A stretch of 19,007 nucleotides of DNA. Origin: Blastocatellia bacterium (GTDB lineage Bacteria; Acidobacteriota; Blastocatellia; Pyrinomonadales; Pyrinomonadaceae). The stretch covers positions 1 to 19,007 of the forward strand of contig PSRF01000130.1 of assembly GCA_003175865.1 (NCBI GenBank), written 5' to 3'. The translations under genes were made by a program, and so were the position numbers. Below, piece after piece: positions 6,460-15,339 of this stretch (positions within the stretch are counted from its first letter, which is position 1; each line of letters begins with the position of its first letter). Below the pieces are notes generated by a model, which saw only the letters and a list, made by a program, of their open reading frames with translations, was not told where the DNA came from and searched no databases.

Positions 6460-8223
6460 ATGAGTAAAACTCCAGATGCAAACCTTGACCCTACATCGTT
6501 CTTCGATAACTACGGGTTCTTTGGGCATCCTCGAGGATTATCAACTCTTTTCTACACTGAGATGTGGGAACGCTTCAGTTACTACGGCATGAGAGCGATT
6601 CTCACGCTGTATATGACAAAATCGTTTGTGGAGGGTGGTCTGGGCTTTGACGAGAAATACGCCAGTGTGATTTATGCGACATATGTTTCGTCAGTCTGGT
6701 ATTTGCCACTAATCGGCGGTTGGTTAGCAGACAAGGTTTTCGGGGCGCGCCGCGCGGTCCTGATCGGTGGGATCATCATTGCCTGTGGCCACTATTCAAT
6801 GGCCATAAACACACTTGGCAATTTTTACGCCGGATTGATTCTTATTGCTTGTGGCACCGGACTCTTGAAACCCAACATCAGCTCGATGGTTGGACAGTTG
6901 TATGGTGATGCTGATGAAAGGCGGGATGCTGGCTTTTCCATCTTTTACATGGGAATCAACCTCGGCGCCTTTTTGTCGCCAATAGTGGTTGGCTTTTTGG
7001 CACAGGCTCCTCCATTTCGAAACTTCATTTCATCCATGGGTTTTAGTCCAAACAGCGCCTGGCACTTCGGGTTCGGTGCAGCGGGAGTGGGGATGACTCT
7101 GGGTCTTATTCAATACCTCTTTCCGATCTCGATCAAAGTCAAACCGAGCATCAAACGTTATCTTGCATTCGTCATCCTTTATGCAGTTTTAGTTTCAATC
7201 GTTGGTTGGTTTTTCGGTTGGTCCGAACCACTCAGCGAGATTCCAGGACTTATCTTGGGGTTGATTACTGCGTTTCTTGTGAATCGATGGAAAGCTGAAT
7301 CCGACGAATCGAAATTCCCTCGGGGTAGATCGATCTGGGTAATCAAGGAACACGGACTGAGGAAGGTAGGCAAGCCACCATCGCAGCAGATTAGTGTAGA
7401 GACAAGTGAATCGAAGGAACGGTTGGATGTTGTCACTCTGGTCCTGGCGTTATTTGGCGGCATCGTTGGTACAGCACTGGGTTTCTATTTCGGTGACGCC
7501 GGTCTCCTCTCGGCATTGTTTCCCGCGGTGGTGGGCTTCTTTGCTGGTTACCTCATAGGTACAACCAGATTATTAAATGGCGAAGAACTTAAGCGCGTAT
7601 TAGTAATCTTCATTCTGTTCCTCTTCTCAATTTTCTTTTGGATGACTTATGAGCAAGCGGGCTCGAGTCTGACACTCTTCGCCGACAGATTAACGGCGAC
7701 GACGATTTTAGGTTGGCAATATCCTTCGAGTTGGTTCCAATCAGTACCGGCCATCTTTGTAATTATGCTTGCTCCCGTGATGGCGGCAATTTGGCAGGGA
7801 TTGGGCCATCGACAACCGTCAAGTCCCGGAAAGTTCACCGTAGGCCTGTTTTTTGCAGGAGTAGCTTTTGTAGTAATTGCCTTTGCCTCAACTCTCGCAG
7901 GTAAGGGACGCGTGAGCCCTATGTGGTTAGTTGTAGTCTATTTTCTGCAAACGATAGGCGAACTTTGCTTGAGTCCTGTCGGCCTAAGCACGGTAACGAA
8001 ACTGGCGCCGGCTCGGATGCTGGGTTTAATGATGGGAGTTTGGTTCCTTTCGATCTCGATCGGAAGTTATATAGCAGGTCTAACAACGAGACTTTTCGAA
8101 GGTAACGATACAGCGGTCCTTACCCGAGCTTTTGGGATCTTTGCGTTTGTAACTTTGGCCGCGGCGGTTGTTTTAGCAATATTGACGCCTTTAATAAAAC
8201 GTATGACTCCCAGGGCGACTTAG
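6460..8223 (+). CDS. POT-family proton-dependent oligopeptide transporter
   Basis: 587 residues from the ATG at 6460, which has AAAAGGA 9 bases upstream; the longer ORF start at 6343 adds 39 unconserved residues. The signature ExxERFxYYG is present as EMWERFSYYG (residues 34-43), which in this family couples proton and peptide binding. The second PTR2 signature is seen as FSIFYMGINLGAFLSP near 160-175. The protein is hydrophobic throughout with many transmembrane segments (12-14 expected). A charged loop around 280-330 (KESDESKF-like, then KPPSQQISVETSESKERLD) separates the two halves. It would import di- and tripeptides across the inner membrane. A peptidase gene follows after 47 bases, which supports peptides as substrates. 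Confidence 0.92.
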   Translation: MSKTPDANLDPTSFFDNYGFFGHPRGLSTLFYTEMWERFSYYGMRAILTLYMTKSFVEGGLGFDEKYASVIYATYVSSVWYLPLIGGWLADKVFGARRAVLIGGIIIACGHYSMAINTLGNFYAGLILIACGTGLLKPNISSMVGQLYGDADERRDAGFSIFYMGINLGAFLSPIVVGFLAQAPPFRNFISSMGFSPNSAWHFGFGAAGVGMTLGLIQYLFPISIKVKPSIKRYLAFVILYAVLVSIVGWFFGWSEPLSEIPGLILGLITAFLVNRWKAESDESKFPRGRSIWVIKEHGLRKVGKPPSQQISVETSESKERLDVVTLVLALFGGIVGTALGFYFGDAGLLSALFPAVVGFFAGYLIGTTRLLNGEELKRVLVIFILFLFSIFFWMTYEQAGSSLTLFADRLTATTILGWQYPSSWFQSVPAIFVIMLAPVMAAIWQGLGHRQPSSPGKFTVGLFFAGVAFVVIAFASTLAGKGRVSPMWLVVVYFLQTIGELCLSPVGLSTVTKLAPARMLGLMMGVWFLSISIGSYIAGLTTRLFEGNDTAVLTRAFGIFAFVTLAAAVVLAILTPLIKRMTPRAT

Positions 8224-8270
8224 AAGTGCGCAAGTTTTGGCCTGGTAACATCTTCCATTGGAGTGACTTT

Positions 8271-10481
8271 TTGAAAACTCACAGACTAATGTCGCCGGCA
8301 GCGTTGGTGGTTTTGATCGCTGCATTAGTTTCATCTGCTCAACAAAGACTCTTAACAGTCGAAGACATTTTCCACCCAACAAAACGAATTAACTTTAACG
8401 GCACAAATCCGTCGGTGCGTTGGCTTAAGGACGGGCAACATTACCTTCTGGCAAACGATCCGTCGCGCACCGATGTGCCGCGTCTTCAGAAGGTCGATGC
8501 CGCAACGGGAGAATCCGTACCGTTCTTTGACGCTGCAAAGATGCAGGCGGCGTTTGCAGCGCAATCGGGCATTCGCGCTGAAGACGCGAAACAAATCTCC
8601 AACCGAGGTTCCTATCATCTCAATCCAAGTGAAACAGGAGTTCTGATCAATTGGGCCAACGACCTTTTCTATTACGAACTCGGGAGAGACCGCGCAGTGC
8701 GTTTGACTAACACACCTAACGAAGAGGTGGGTGAGGAATTTAGTCCTGATGGTCGCATGGTGAGTTTTGTTCGTGGTAACAATCTCTACGTCCAGGACAT
8801 CAACAAACAACAACCTGCGCGTGAGCTCACTAAAGATGGCAGCCCGAAAATTCTCAACGGTCGTTTGGACTGGGTTTACCAGGAGGAAGTTTATGGACGT
8901 GGGAATTTTGGAGCCTACTGGTGGAGTCCTGATTCGACCAATATTGTTTTCTTGAGGATCGATGAGAATCCAGTACCGGAATTCACGGTTGTGGACCAAA
9001 TACCACTCGATCAAAAGGTCGAAGTTACTCCCTATCCAAAGGCAGGCGATCCAAATCCCATCGTGACGCTCGGAGTTGTTAGTCTGTCTGGCGGAGACAT
9101 CAAATGGATCGATAGCAAAAAATATAAGCCGGAAGACTTTCTAATAACGCGAGTCACATGGACCCCTGATAGCAGGAAGGTCGTGTTTCAGGCGCAGAAT
9201 CGCGAACAAACATTCCTTGACTTGAATTTTAGTGACGCCAGCACAGGTCAAACGTCTACCGCAATCCATGAAACTTCGAAGGCGTGGGTTGCAACGATTG
9301 ATAATCCGACGTGGTTGAAAGACGGATCATTTCTCTGGCTAAGCGAACGCTCTGGCTGGCAACACATCTATCATTACGACGCAAGTGGCAAGTTGCTGAA
9401 GCAAGTAACTGAGGGCCACTGGGAGGCGGACTCAATCGAAGGAGTCGACGAAAGCAAGGGATTAGTTTACTTCGCCGCAACTGAACATAGTCCGATCGCG
9501 ATGAACGGCTACAGTATCGGGCTCGATGGGGCTGATCTTAAACGAATCACACTCTCCGAGGGCGCGCATCGCGTGAATTTTAGTCCTGCAGCGAATTATT
9601 TCGTGGACACATGGAGCGACATCAATACACCGCCTCAAATGAAACTTTATGACGTGACTGGAAAGCTCATTCGAGTCGTAAGCGAGAACAATGTAACAGC
9701 GCTGAAGGAGTTCAAACTCGGGACGCCGCAGTTGTTGCAGGTTAAGACCCGTGATGGCTTCATGATGGAAGCCATGATGATCAAGCCGCCTGATTTTGAT
9801 CCGAGCAAGAAGTATCCAGTCATGGCATTCACATACAGTGGACCACATGCTCCGCAAGTGCGGAACTCATGGGGCCAGACGACGTACATGTGGCACCAGT
9901 TGCTTGCGCAGAAGGGATACGTCATTTGGGTTTGTGACAACCGAACTGCTAGCGGGAAGGGAATTGAGTCCACCTGGCCGGTTTATAAAAACTTTGGAGA
10001 ACTTGAGCTTCGCGACTTGGAAGACGGACTAGCCTGGTTGAAGAGTCAGCCTTACATCGATGGATCGCGTATCGGCATGTGGGGCTGGAGTTATGGCGGT
10101 TTCATGACGAGTTACGCACTGACTCACAGCCAGACATTCAAGATAGGGATTGCGGGAGGAACCGTCGCTGACTGGCGCGACTACGACAGTATTTACACAG
10201 AACGTTATATGCGAACTCCGCAAAATAATCCGGAAGGGTACAAACGAAGTTCACCAGTGAATTCCGCAAAAGATCTGCACGGCAAGCTGCTGTTAATCCA
10301 TGGTGCGATCGACGATAACGTACATGTGGCAAACACGATGCAGTTTGTTTATGAGTTGCAAAAGGCGGGCAAGCAGTTTCAGTTGATGTTGTATCCGAAG
10401 TCTCGACATGGTGTGACGGACCCATTGTTGGTCACACACATGCGGCAAATGATGACAGACTTCATCGTCGCGAACTTGTAA
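8271..10481 (+). CDS. Dipeptidyl peptidase IV-like S9 family serine peptidase
   Basis: 736 residues from the TTG at 8271, preferred because GGAG lies about 7 bases upstream and it yields a clean signal peptide (MKTHRLMSPAALVVLIAALV, then SSA). A GTG at 8226 and an ATG at 8289 are alternatives. Residues about 30-470 form the DPP IV beta-propeller, with the substrate N-terminus-binding Glu pair at 205-206 in DWVYQEEVYGRG. The C-terminal alpha/beta hydrolase carries Ser607 in GWSYGG, Asp681 in GAIDDNVH and His713 in KSRHG, a complete catalytic triad. It should remove N-terminal dipeptides, preferentially after Pro or Ala, in the periplasm or outside the cell. With the upstream POT transporter it likely forms a peptide utilisation unit. 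No truncation or frameshift. Confidence 0.94.
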   Translation: MKTHRLMSPAALVVLIAALVSSAQQRLLTVEDIFHPTKRINFNGTNPSVRWLKDGQHYLLANDPSRTDVPRLQKVDAATGESVPFFDAAKMQAAFAAQSGIRAEDAKQISNRGSYHLNPSETGVLINWANDLFYYELGRDRAVRLTNTPNEEVGEEFSPDGRMVSFVRGNNLYVQDINKQQPARELTKDGSPKILNGRLDWVYQEEVYGRGNFGAYWWSPDSTNIVFLRIDENPVPEFTVVDQIPLDQKVEVTPYPKAGDPNPIVTLGVVSLSGGDIKWIDSKKYKPEDFLITRVTWTPDSRKVVFQAQNREQTFLDLNFSDASTGQTSTAIHETSKAWVATIDNPTWLKDGSFLWLSERSGWQHIYHYDASGKLLKQVTEGHWEADSIEGVDESKGLVYFAATEHSPIAMNGYSIGLDGADLKRITLSEGAHRVNFSPAANYFVDTWSDINTPPQMKLYDVTGKLIRVVSENNVTALKEFKLGTPQLLQVKTRDGFMMEAMMIKPPDFDPSKKYPVMAFTYSGPHAPQVRNSWGQTTYMWHQLLAQKGYVIWVCDNRTASGKGIESTWPVYKNFGELELRDLEDGLAWLKSQPYIDGSRIGMWGWSYGGFMTSYALTHSQTFKIGIAGGTVADWRDYDSIYTERYMRTPQNNPEGYKRSSPVNSAKDLHGKLLLIHGAIDDNVHVANTMQFVYELQKAGKQFQLMLYPKSRHGVTDPLLVTHMRQMMTDFIVANL

Positions 10482-10483
10482 TG

Positions 10484-10621
10484 TTCGATAAGCTTTTTGG
10501 AGTGCGCTGACTCTGTCAGAGCTTTAATACGGCCTCAAGCGACGTTGGACTCAGTGAAAGGAAAGCGCTGACAGAGTCAGCGCACTCCAAAAATCTGAAC
10601 GACAAGCTGAAGCTTATCGGA
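10484..10621. repeat. Nested palindromic repeats between the peptidase and mutM genes
   Basis: The inner palindrome has arms at 10494-10525 and 10562-10593, 32 bases each, complementary at 31 positions, around a 36-base centre (GGAGTGCGCTGACTCTGTCA in the left arm). It recurs in a diverged form at 11462-11553. The outer arms TTCGATAAGCTT (10484-10495) and AAGCTTATCGGA (10610-10621) belong to family A, also found at 5017-5093. The arrangement looks like one element inserted in another. The two flanking genes converge here. Confidence 0.8.
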
Positions 10622-10633
10622 CACTTGCGAATA

Positions 10634-11458
10634 TTAGCGCTGACAACGTGGGCAGTAGTACGTTGACCTTCCGCTTTGGACCACGCGTTTGATCTGTGCG
10701 CGACATCTTACGCACGGCTCGCCTTCGTGTTCATAGACTCTCCAGAAGCGTTCACTCGATCCGAAGTAACTTCCATTTCCATCCGCCAAATCGATCTGCA
10801 AGGTCGAGCCTGAGTCGATCGCTTCCTGAAGCACGTCCCGAATTGCCTGGTACAGTTTGCGAGCACGCGGTTTTGACAAAGTAGACGCATCCTTCATCGG
10901 ACTCACGCCAGCGAGAAACAAAGCCTCCGATGCGTAGATGTTGCCAAGACCAAGTACGCGTGTTTGATCCAACAGTAATTGCTTCAACGAACGGTGGGAT
11001 TTGCGCACTGTCGACAAGAAATATTCCTCGCTGAATTCCGGTGCGAGTGGCTCAGGAGCTAACGCGAGCAATTCTTTTGGCAACTTGCTGGGATTCGGAA
11101 CGATGCGCATCCGACCAAACTGTCGCATGTCGCAGAATACAAGGCGTCGCTCATCGTCCAGATAAAAAATTACGTGCGCATATGGAGGTAGCGAGTCGTC
11201 AGGGGTTAACGCAACGAATTTACCTGTCATTCGTAGGTGAGTTGTGAGCATCTGACCAGATTCAAACTCGATCAGAATGTATTTACCCCTTCGCCCGACT
11301 GCGGTGATTAAAGCGTCCTTGAGAAGTCGATTGAAGGCGGGTCTTGAAATATCAGGAGCTGTTCGTTTGAGCTTAAGTTCAGCAGCCAAAATGCGACGCC
11401 CGACAATCGCGGGGCGCAACGCTCTAACAACATGTTCTACTTCAGGAAGCTCGGGCAT
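10634..11458 (-). CDS. mutM: Formamidopyrimidine-DNA glycosylase (Fpg/MutM)
   Basis: 274 residues, standard length. It starts MPELPEVE, giving the N-terminal Pro nucleophile and catalytic Glu3 after Met removal. Lys59 lies in GRRGKYILIE, HLRMTGK follows at 74-80, the helix-two-turn-helix includes GLGNIYASEALF, and the zinc finger has Cys249, Cys252, Cys269 and Cys272 with the lesion-binding Arg264 in QSGRSTYYCPRCQ. The enzyme excises 8-oxoguanine and ring-opened purines and nicks the abasic site. On the minus strand it follows the phosphohexomutase gene, separated by a palindromic repeat that ends a few bases before the start codon. No Shine-Dalgarno is visible, so translation may be weak or rely on the repeat hairpin context. 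Confidence 0.96.
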   Translation of the reverse strand: MPELPEVEHVVRALRPAIVGRRILAAELKLKRTAPDISRPAFNRLLKDALITAVGRRGKYILIEFESGQMLTTHLRMTGKFVALTPDDSLPPYAHVIFYLDDERRLVFCDMRQFGRMRIVPNPSKLPKELLALAPEPLAPEFSEEYFLSTVRKSHRSLKQLLLDQTRVLGLGNIYASEALFLAGVSPMKDASTLSKPRARKLYQAIRDVLQEAIDSGSTLQIDLADGNGSYFGSSERFWRVYEHEGEPCVRCRAQIKRVVQSGRSTYYCPRCQR

Positions 11459-11461
11459 TTG

Positions 11462-11553
11462 TGGAGTGCGCTGACTCCGTCAGCGCTTTGGTAGTCCTCG
11501 AGGAATCTTGTGTTCGGTGAAAGGAAAAGCGTTGACAGAGCCAGCGTAATCCA
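11462..11553. repeat. Second copy of the GGAGTGCGCTGACT palindrome
   Basis: Left arm 11462-11489 (TGGAGTGCGCTGACTCCGTC, then AGCGCTTT) and right arm 11526-11553 pair at 23 of 28 positions. It shares sequence, arm order and the central GTGAAAGGAAA motif with the copy at 10494-10593. It fills almost the whole gap between the mutM start and the mutase stop. Confidence 0.8.
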
Positions 11554-11556
11554 AAA

Positions 11557-12906
11557 TCAACTGTTGATAATCTTCTCAATGTCTCCGCGTATCTCATTAA
11601 CGAAGTGCGGTTCACGAGCCTCGATGTTGAGCCGTAGCAGTGGCTCCGTGTTTGAAGGTCGAATGTTGAAGCGCCAATGGTCGGTTTCGAGTGAATAGCC
11701 GTCAGTAAAATCCTCTTTACCCTCCGAACTGTACTTCGCTTTAACTTCAGCAATGACCTTCTGAATGTCTTTGACGTGATAATTCAACTCACCGGACATG
11801 TAATGACCAGCGATGTAAGGCGCAACAACTTCGGAAAACGGTTTGTTTGTCTTTGAAAGATGCTCGAGCACCAACAAAAACGGTATCACTCCGTTGTCAG
11901 CGTAGAAGTTCTCGCGAAAGTAATAGTGTGCACTCATTTCACCCGCGAACAATGCATCCTCTTTGCGCATTCGTTCTTTCATGAATGCATGACCGCCTTT
12001 GGAGATTATCGGTGTCGCCCCATGCTTCCTGCAGACCTCAAGGGTTGGCCAGATGACCCGAGGATCAAAAATGATGCGATTGTTGTTGCCGTATTTCTGC
12101 AGCAGGATGTCAGCCAGCAGTGCAGTAATGTAAGCGCCTGAGATGAAGTCGCCCTTTTCATCAAAGAACATGCACCGATCTGCGTCAGCATCCCAGGCTG
12201 TAGCGAAATCCGCCTTGTTTTGTTTTACGAGTTCGACCGTTTCAGTCCGATTCTCAGGCAACATCGGATCAGGCGGTCCCTTCGGAAATGAACCGTCGGG
12301 CTCAAAATTGAGTGGAATGAGATCGAGCCCTAGTTGATCAACGATTTTCGCGATCGGGCGACACACATACCCAAAATTTGCATTGCCAACAAACTTGAAT
12401 CTGCGAATAGCAGACTGATCGACTGACTTCAAAACATGTTTGATGTAATCGTCAACAACATACCGCTCGGTACATGTTCCTTTCTTGTCGGAAATAACTT
12501 GCGCGTCTTTGTTTTCTTTGAGTGCATCGCGAATATCAAATAGTCCAGTATCAGACGAAATAGCCGCCGCGCCTTCGCGAACCATCTTCATGCCGTTGTA
12601 TTGTTTCGGATTGTGAGAGGCAGATACAACAACGCCTCCAGAATAACCGTAAGCGCCGACGCCGAAATAGATCATGTCGGTAGTTATTCCGCCGATGTCG
12701 ATCACATCAACCCCGGAATCTAGAAAACCCTTGATCAGACTTGCCTTGAGGATTGGCGACGATAAACGCGCGTCCATACCAACGACCATTGTTTTGGGTT
12801 TGAAAAGATAAACATAGCCTTTTGCAATTCGATAGTATGCCTCTTCATTGATCTCATCCGGGTAGACACCGCGGATGTCGTAAGCTCTGAATACGTTCCA
12901 ATTCAT
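11557..12906 (-). CDS. Phosphomannomutase/phosphoglucomutase
   Basis: 449 residues, normal for bacterial PMM/PGM. The ATG at 12906 has a strong GGGAGGTGAG just upstream on the minus strand. Motifs in order: N-terminal FRAYDIRGVYPDEI, the phosphoserine loop SASHNPKQYNGMK with Ser97, the metal loop DADADRC at 239-245, the sugar-binding GEMSAHYYF and the phosphate-binding RPSNTEPLLRL in the last domain. The enzyme moves phosphate between C6 and C1 of mannose or glucose. The nucleotidyltransferase gene lies 23 bases upstream on the same strand, so the pair would convert hexose 6-phosphate to an NDP-sugar for polysaccharide or glycoprotein synthesis. Mannose versus glucose preference cannot be read from the sequence. 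The 3' end abuts a palindromic repeat. Confidence 0.95.
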   Translation of the reverse strand: MNWNVFRAYDIRGVYPDEINEEAYYRIAKGYVYLFKPKTMVVGMDARLSSPILKASLIKGFLDSGVDVIDIGGITTDMIYFGVGAYGYSGGVVVSASHNPKQYNGMKMVREGAAAISSDTGLFDIRDALKENKDAQVISDKKGTCTERYVVDDYIKHVLKSVDQSAIRRFKFVGNANFGYVCRPIAKIVDQLGLDLIPLNFEPDGSFPKGPPDPMLPENRTETVELVKQNKADFATAWDADADRCMFFDEKGDFISGAYITALLADILLQKYGNNNRIIFDPRVIWPTLEVCRKHGATPIISKGGHAFMKERMRKEDALFAGEMSAHYYFRENFYADNGVIPFLLVLEHLSKTNKPFSEVVAPYIAGHYMSGELNYHVKDIQKVIAEVKAKYSSEGKEDFTDGYSLETDHWRFNIRPSNTEPLLRLNIEAREPHFVNEIRGDIEKIINS

Positions 12907-12929
12907 GACTCACCTCCCGAGACTCAACA

Positions 12930-13964
12930 CTAAGTCAACGTGTAGTCCGTCAACGATGTCTTATCGCCAAGCACGGAGCCTGGTCCAACTGTGGCCGAAC
13001 GCCCAATGTGACAGCCACGCCCTGCAATTGCTCCTGTGACCTGAGCCGCGGTGCCAATGCGCGTGTGAGGCCATATGACTGAGTTCTCCACGCGTGCCCG
13101 TTCCTCAACGAAGCATCCTGGCCCAAGCACGGAGTTGATGATCTGAGCGCCTGGTTTTATCTGACAGTCGTCACCAATCATTGAAAGTTCATCTATCTCC
13201 GCGACGGTGGCGGCGTCAAATTGGCCGCGTCGATCTTTAATATGTATACGTCCAACGCGACCGCCCAACAGGTCTGCATGAACCTGCAAGTAACGTTGCG
13301 GCGTCCCGATGTCTATCCAGTAAGTACGCGGCGGGATGTGTGCATAGAATGGTTCACCGCGTTTTAGCAAATCCGGAAATAAACCATATTCAAACGAGTA
13401 GTTTTCGCCAGCCGGAAGAAAGTCCAAAACCTTTGGCTCGAGAATGTAGGTGCCTGCGTTTATCGTGTTACAAGTGATTTCGTCGGCTTTGGGTTTTTCA
13501 AGAAATCGACGAATGCGACCGTCATTCTCAGTTTCAACCAAGCCGTAATCTTGTGGATTCTCGACCGGCGTTAGAACAATCGTCGCGGTCGCTTTGCGTT
13601 CGTTGTGTTCTCTAATGACTGCTTTTAGATCGAGATCCGTGAGAATGTCACCATTGAACACGACTGTCTGTTCACGAATTAGATCTTCCGCGTACTTGTA
13701 CGCGCCAGCAGTGCCCATTGGTTGCGGCTCAACCGTGTATTTGAGTTTCACACCGTATTCCGAACCATCTCCAAGCAACTGTTCAATTTTGTTTGGCTGA
13801 TAAGAAAGCGACAATGTTATGTCAGTGATTCCTGCTCGTCGTAACGTGTCGATTTGATAAAGAAGGAAAGGTCGATTACAGATCGGGACAATCGGTTTCG
13901 GCGTATAAACTGTCAGTGGCCGGAGACGCGTACCCTTGCCGCCGGCAAGAATGAGTGCTTGCAT
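12930..13964 (-). CDS. Sugar nucleotidyltransferase (mannose-1-phosphate guanylyltransferase-like)
   Basis: 344 residues. The N-terminal GT-A-like domain (about 1-235) begins MQALILAGGKGTRLRPLT, the nucleotide-binding signature, followed by TPKPIVPICNRP with Lys23 and the metal-binding Asp in VVFNGDILTDLD. FLEKPK and YWIDIGTPQRYL are further family blocks. Residues about 240-344 contain hexapeptide-like repeats (IGDDCQIKPGAQIINSVLGP and similar) forming a left-handed beta-helix. This layout is typical of GDP-mannose pyrophosphorylase-like proteins, but glucose-1-phosphate thymidylyl- and uridylyltransferases of this group look alike. It is first in a minus-strand unit with the mutase. Shine-Dalgarno is weak (AAGAAG region). 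The gene is divergent from the thiolase gene across 154 bases, which must contain both promoters. Confidence 0.9.
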   Translation of the reverse strand: MQALILAGGKGTRLRPLTVYTPKPIVPICNRPFLLYQIDTLRRAGITDITLSLSYQPNKIEQLLGDGSEYGVKLKYTVEPQPMGTAGAYKYAEDLIREQTVVFNGDILTDLDLKAVIREHNERKATATIVLTPVENPQDYGLVETENDGRIRRFLEKPKADEITCNTINAGTYILEPKVLDFLPAGENYSFEYGLFPDLLKRGEPFYAHIPPRTYWIDIGTPQRYLQVHADLLGGRVGRIHIKDRRGQFDAATVAEIDELSMIGDDCQIKPGAQIINSVLGPGCFVEERARVENSVIWPHTRIGTAAQVTGAIAGRGCHIGRSATVGPGSVLGDKTSLTDYTLT

Positions 13965-14118
13965 GCTTCAATAGCTTCTTGATGTTCAGAAATAGAATAG
14001 CAACGCGAAAGTCTAACACTACTGAAATGCAAAAGGTAAACGGGGGATCTAAGCCGATTGATTTGCGAATGCGTGTCGAGAATTACTATCCTTGTGGTGT
14101 TAAATAAGGAGTACGGCA

Positions 14119-15306
14119 ATGTCTGAACGAAGAGAAGCGGTCATCATCAGTGCCGCTCGAACACCAGTTGGGAAGTTCTTAGGTTCACTCAAAGGTTTTT
14201 CGGCGACAGATCTTGGCGCAATTGTAGTTCGCGAGAGTGTTAAGCGCGCAGGGGTAAACCCCGAAGACGTCGACGAAGTGATCATGGGCTGCGTCATTCA
14301 AGCTGGGCTTGGACAAAACCCTGCAAGACAAGCAGCCCTTCGTGGGGGTCTCCCCAGTACCGTCTCCGCAGTGACAGTTAACAAGGTCTGCGGGTCTGGG
14401 TTGAAGGCCGTGATGATGGCAGCTCAAGGCGTAATGTTGGGCGACACTGAAATTGTTGTTGCTGGAGGAATGGAATCAATGAGTAACGCGCCTTATCTCC
14501 TGCCTAAGGCGCGCGAAGGATACCGGCTTGGAAACGGTATGCTGGTCGACTCGATGATTCAGGATGGATTGTGGTGCGCGTTCGAAGACTATCACATGGG
14601 CATGACTGGTGAGGTTGTCGCTGAGAAGTACTCGATTGGAAGGACTGCTCAGGATGAGTATACGGCAGAATCACATCGTAAAGCTGCTGCGGCAGCGAAG
14701 GCGGGGAAGTTCAAGGACGAGATCGTGGCGGTTGAGATCCCGCAGAAGAAAGGAGCTCCGGTACTATTTGACGCAGACGAGACAATACGTGACGACACGT
14801 CAGTCGAAGTGCTTGCGAAACTGAAGCCGGCTTTCAAACAAGACGGCACAGTGACGGCAGGTAATGCGCCGAGTGTTAACGATGGAGCTTCCGCAGTTGT
14901 TGTGACATCGCTGGAACGCGCACGCTCATTGGGCGTTGAACCTATGGCACGGATTGTCGGACAGGCTACGTCCGGTGTTGAGCCATCGATGGTGATGATG
15001 GCTCCGGTTGAAGCAGTTAGGAAACTGCTTAAGAAAACAGGTTGGTCGGGTAGCGAAGTCGACTTGATTGAAGTGAATGAGGCTTTCGCTGTGGCAGCGA
15101 TCGCGGTAACGCGTGAACTTGGTTTGGATTTATCGAAAGTCAACGTGAACGGTGGCGCGGTGGCGTTAGGTCATGCGATTGGTCAGTCAGGTTCACGATT
15201 GTTGACGACTGCACTCTACGAGTTGAAGCGAAGTGGAAAACACCGTGCGATAATCTCGCTGTGTTTGGGCGGTGGAAATGCGGTTGCGTTGGCCGTCGAG
15301 AGATGA
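14119..15306 (+). CDS. Acetyl-CoA C-acetyltransferase (thiolase)
   Basis: 395 residues with AAGGAG at 14106-14111 before the ATG. It catalyses the reversible condensation of two acetyl-CoA to acetoacetyl-CoA, or the thiolytic step of beta-oxidation. The acyl-accepting Cys91 is in [10 protein letters not shown], Asn320 in VNEAFAVAA, His352 in GHAIGQSG and the second catalytic Cys382 in CLGGGNAV, so all catalytic residues are present. The His motif is unusual: most thiolases have GHP followed by (I/L)G and a small residue, while here Pro is Ala and a Gln appears. It heads a four-gene run with a 3-hydroxyacyl-CoA dehydrogenase, which points to a short-chain acyl-CoA or polyhydroxybutyrate/butanoyl pathway. 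Chain-length preference cannot be read from sequence. Confidence 0.94.
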   Translation: MSERREAVIISAARTPVGKFLGSLKGFSATDLGAIVVRESVKRAGVNPEDVDEVIMGCVIQAGLGQNPARQAALRGGLPSTVSAVTVNKVCGSGLKAVMMAAQGVMLGDTEIVVAGGMESMSNAPYLLPKAREGYRLGNGMLVDSMIQDGLWCAFEDYHMGMTGEVVAEKYSIGRTAQDEYTAESHRKAAAAAKAGKFKDEIVAVEIPQKKGAPVLFDADETIRDDTSVEVLAKLKPAFKQDGTVTAGNAPSVNDGASAVVVTSLERARSLGVEPMARIVGQATSGVEPSMVMMAPVEAVRKLLKKTGWSGSEVDLIEVNEAFAVAAIAVTRELGLDLSKVNVNGGAVALGHAIGQSGSRLLTTALYELKRSGKHRAIISLCLGGGNAVALAVER

Positions 15307-15339
15307 GAACAAGGTGATAGGATAACGAGGAAGTACAAA

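Noticed and set aside
8352-9014. 220-codon ORF antisense to the peptidase gene
   Set aside because: It lies opposite a clearly functional DPP IV propeller region and its translation has no recognisable feature; it is a shadow of the codon pattern.
10494-10593. Inner palindrome as a bidirectional terminator for the convergent genes
   Set aside because: The hairpin has T-runs at its 5' side and A-runs at its 3' side in both directions, so no U-tract follows the stem; a role in RNA 3'-end stability remains possible.
14649-15143. 164-codon ORF antisense to the thiolase gene
   Set aside because: Low-complexity Ser/Thr-rich translation opposite conserved thiolase sequence.
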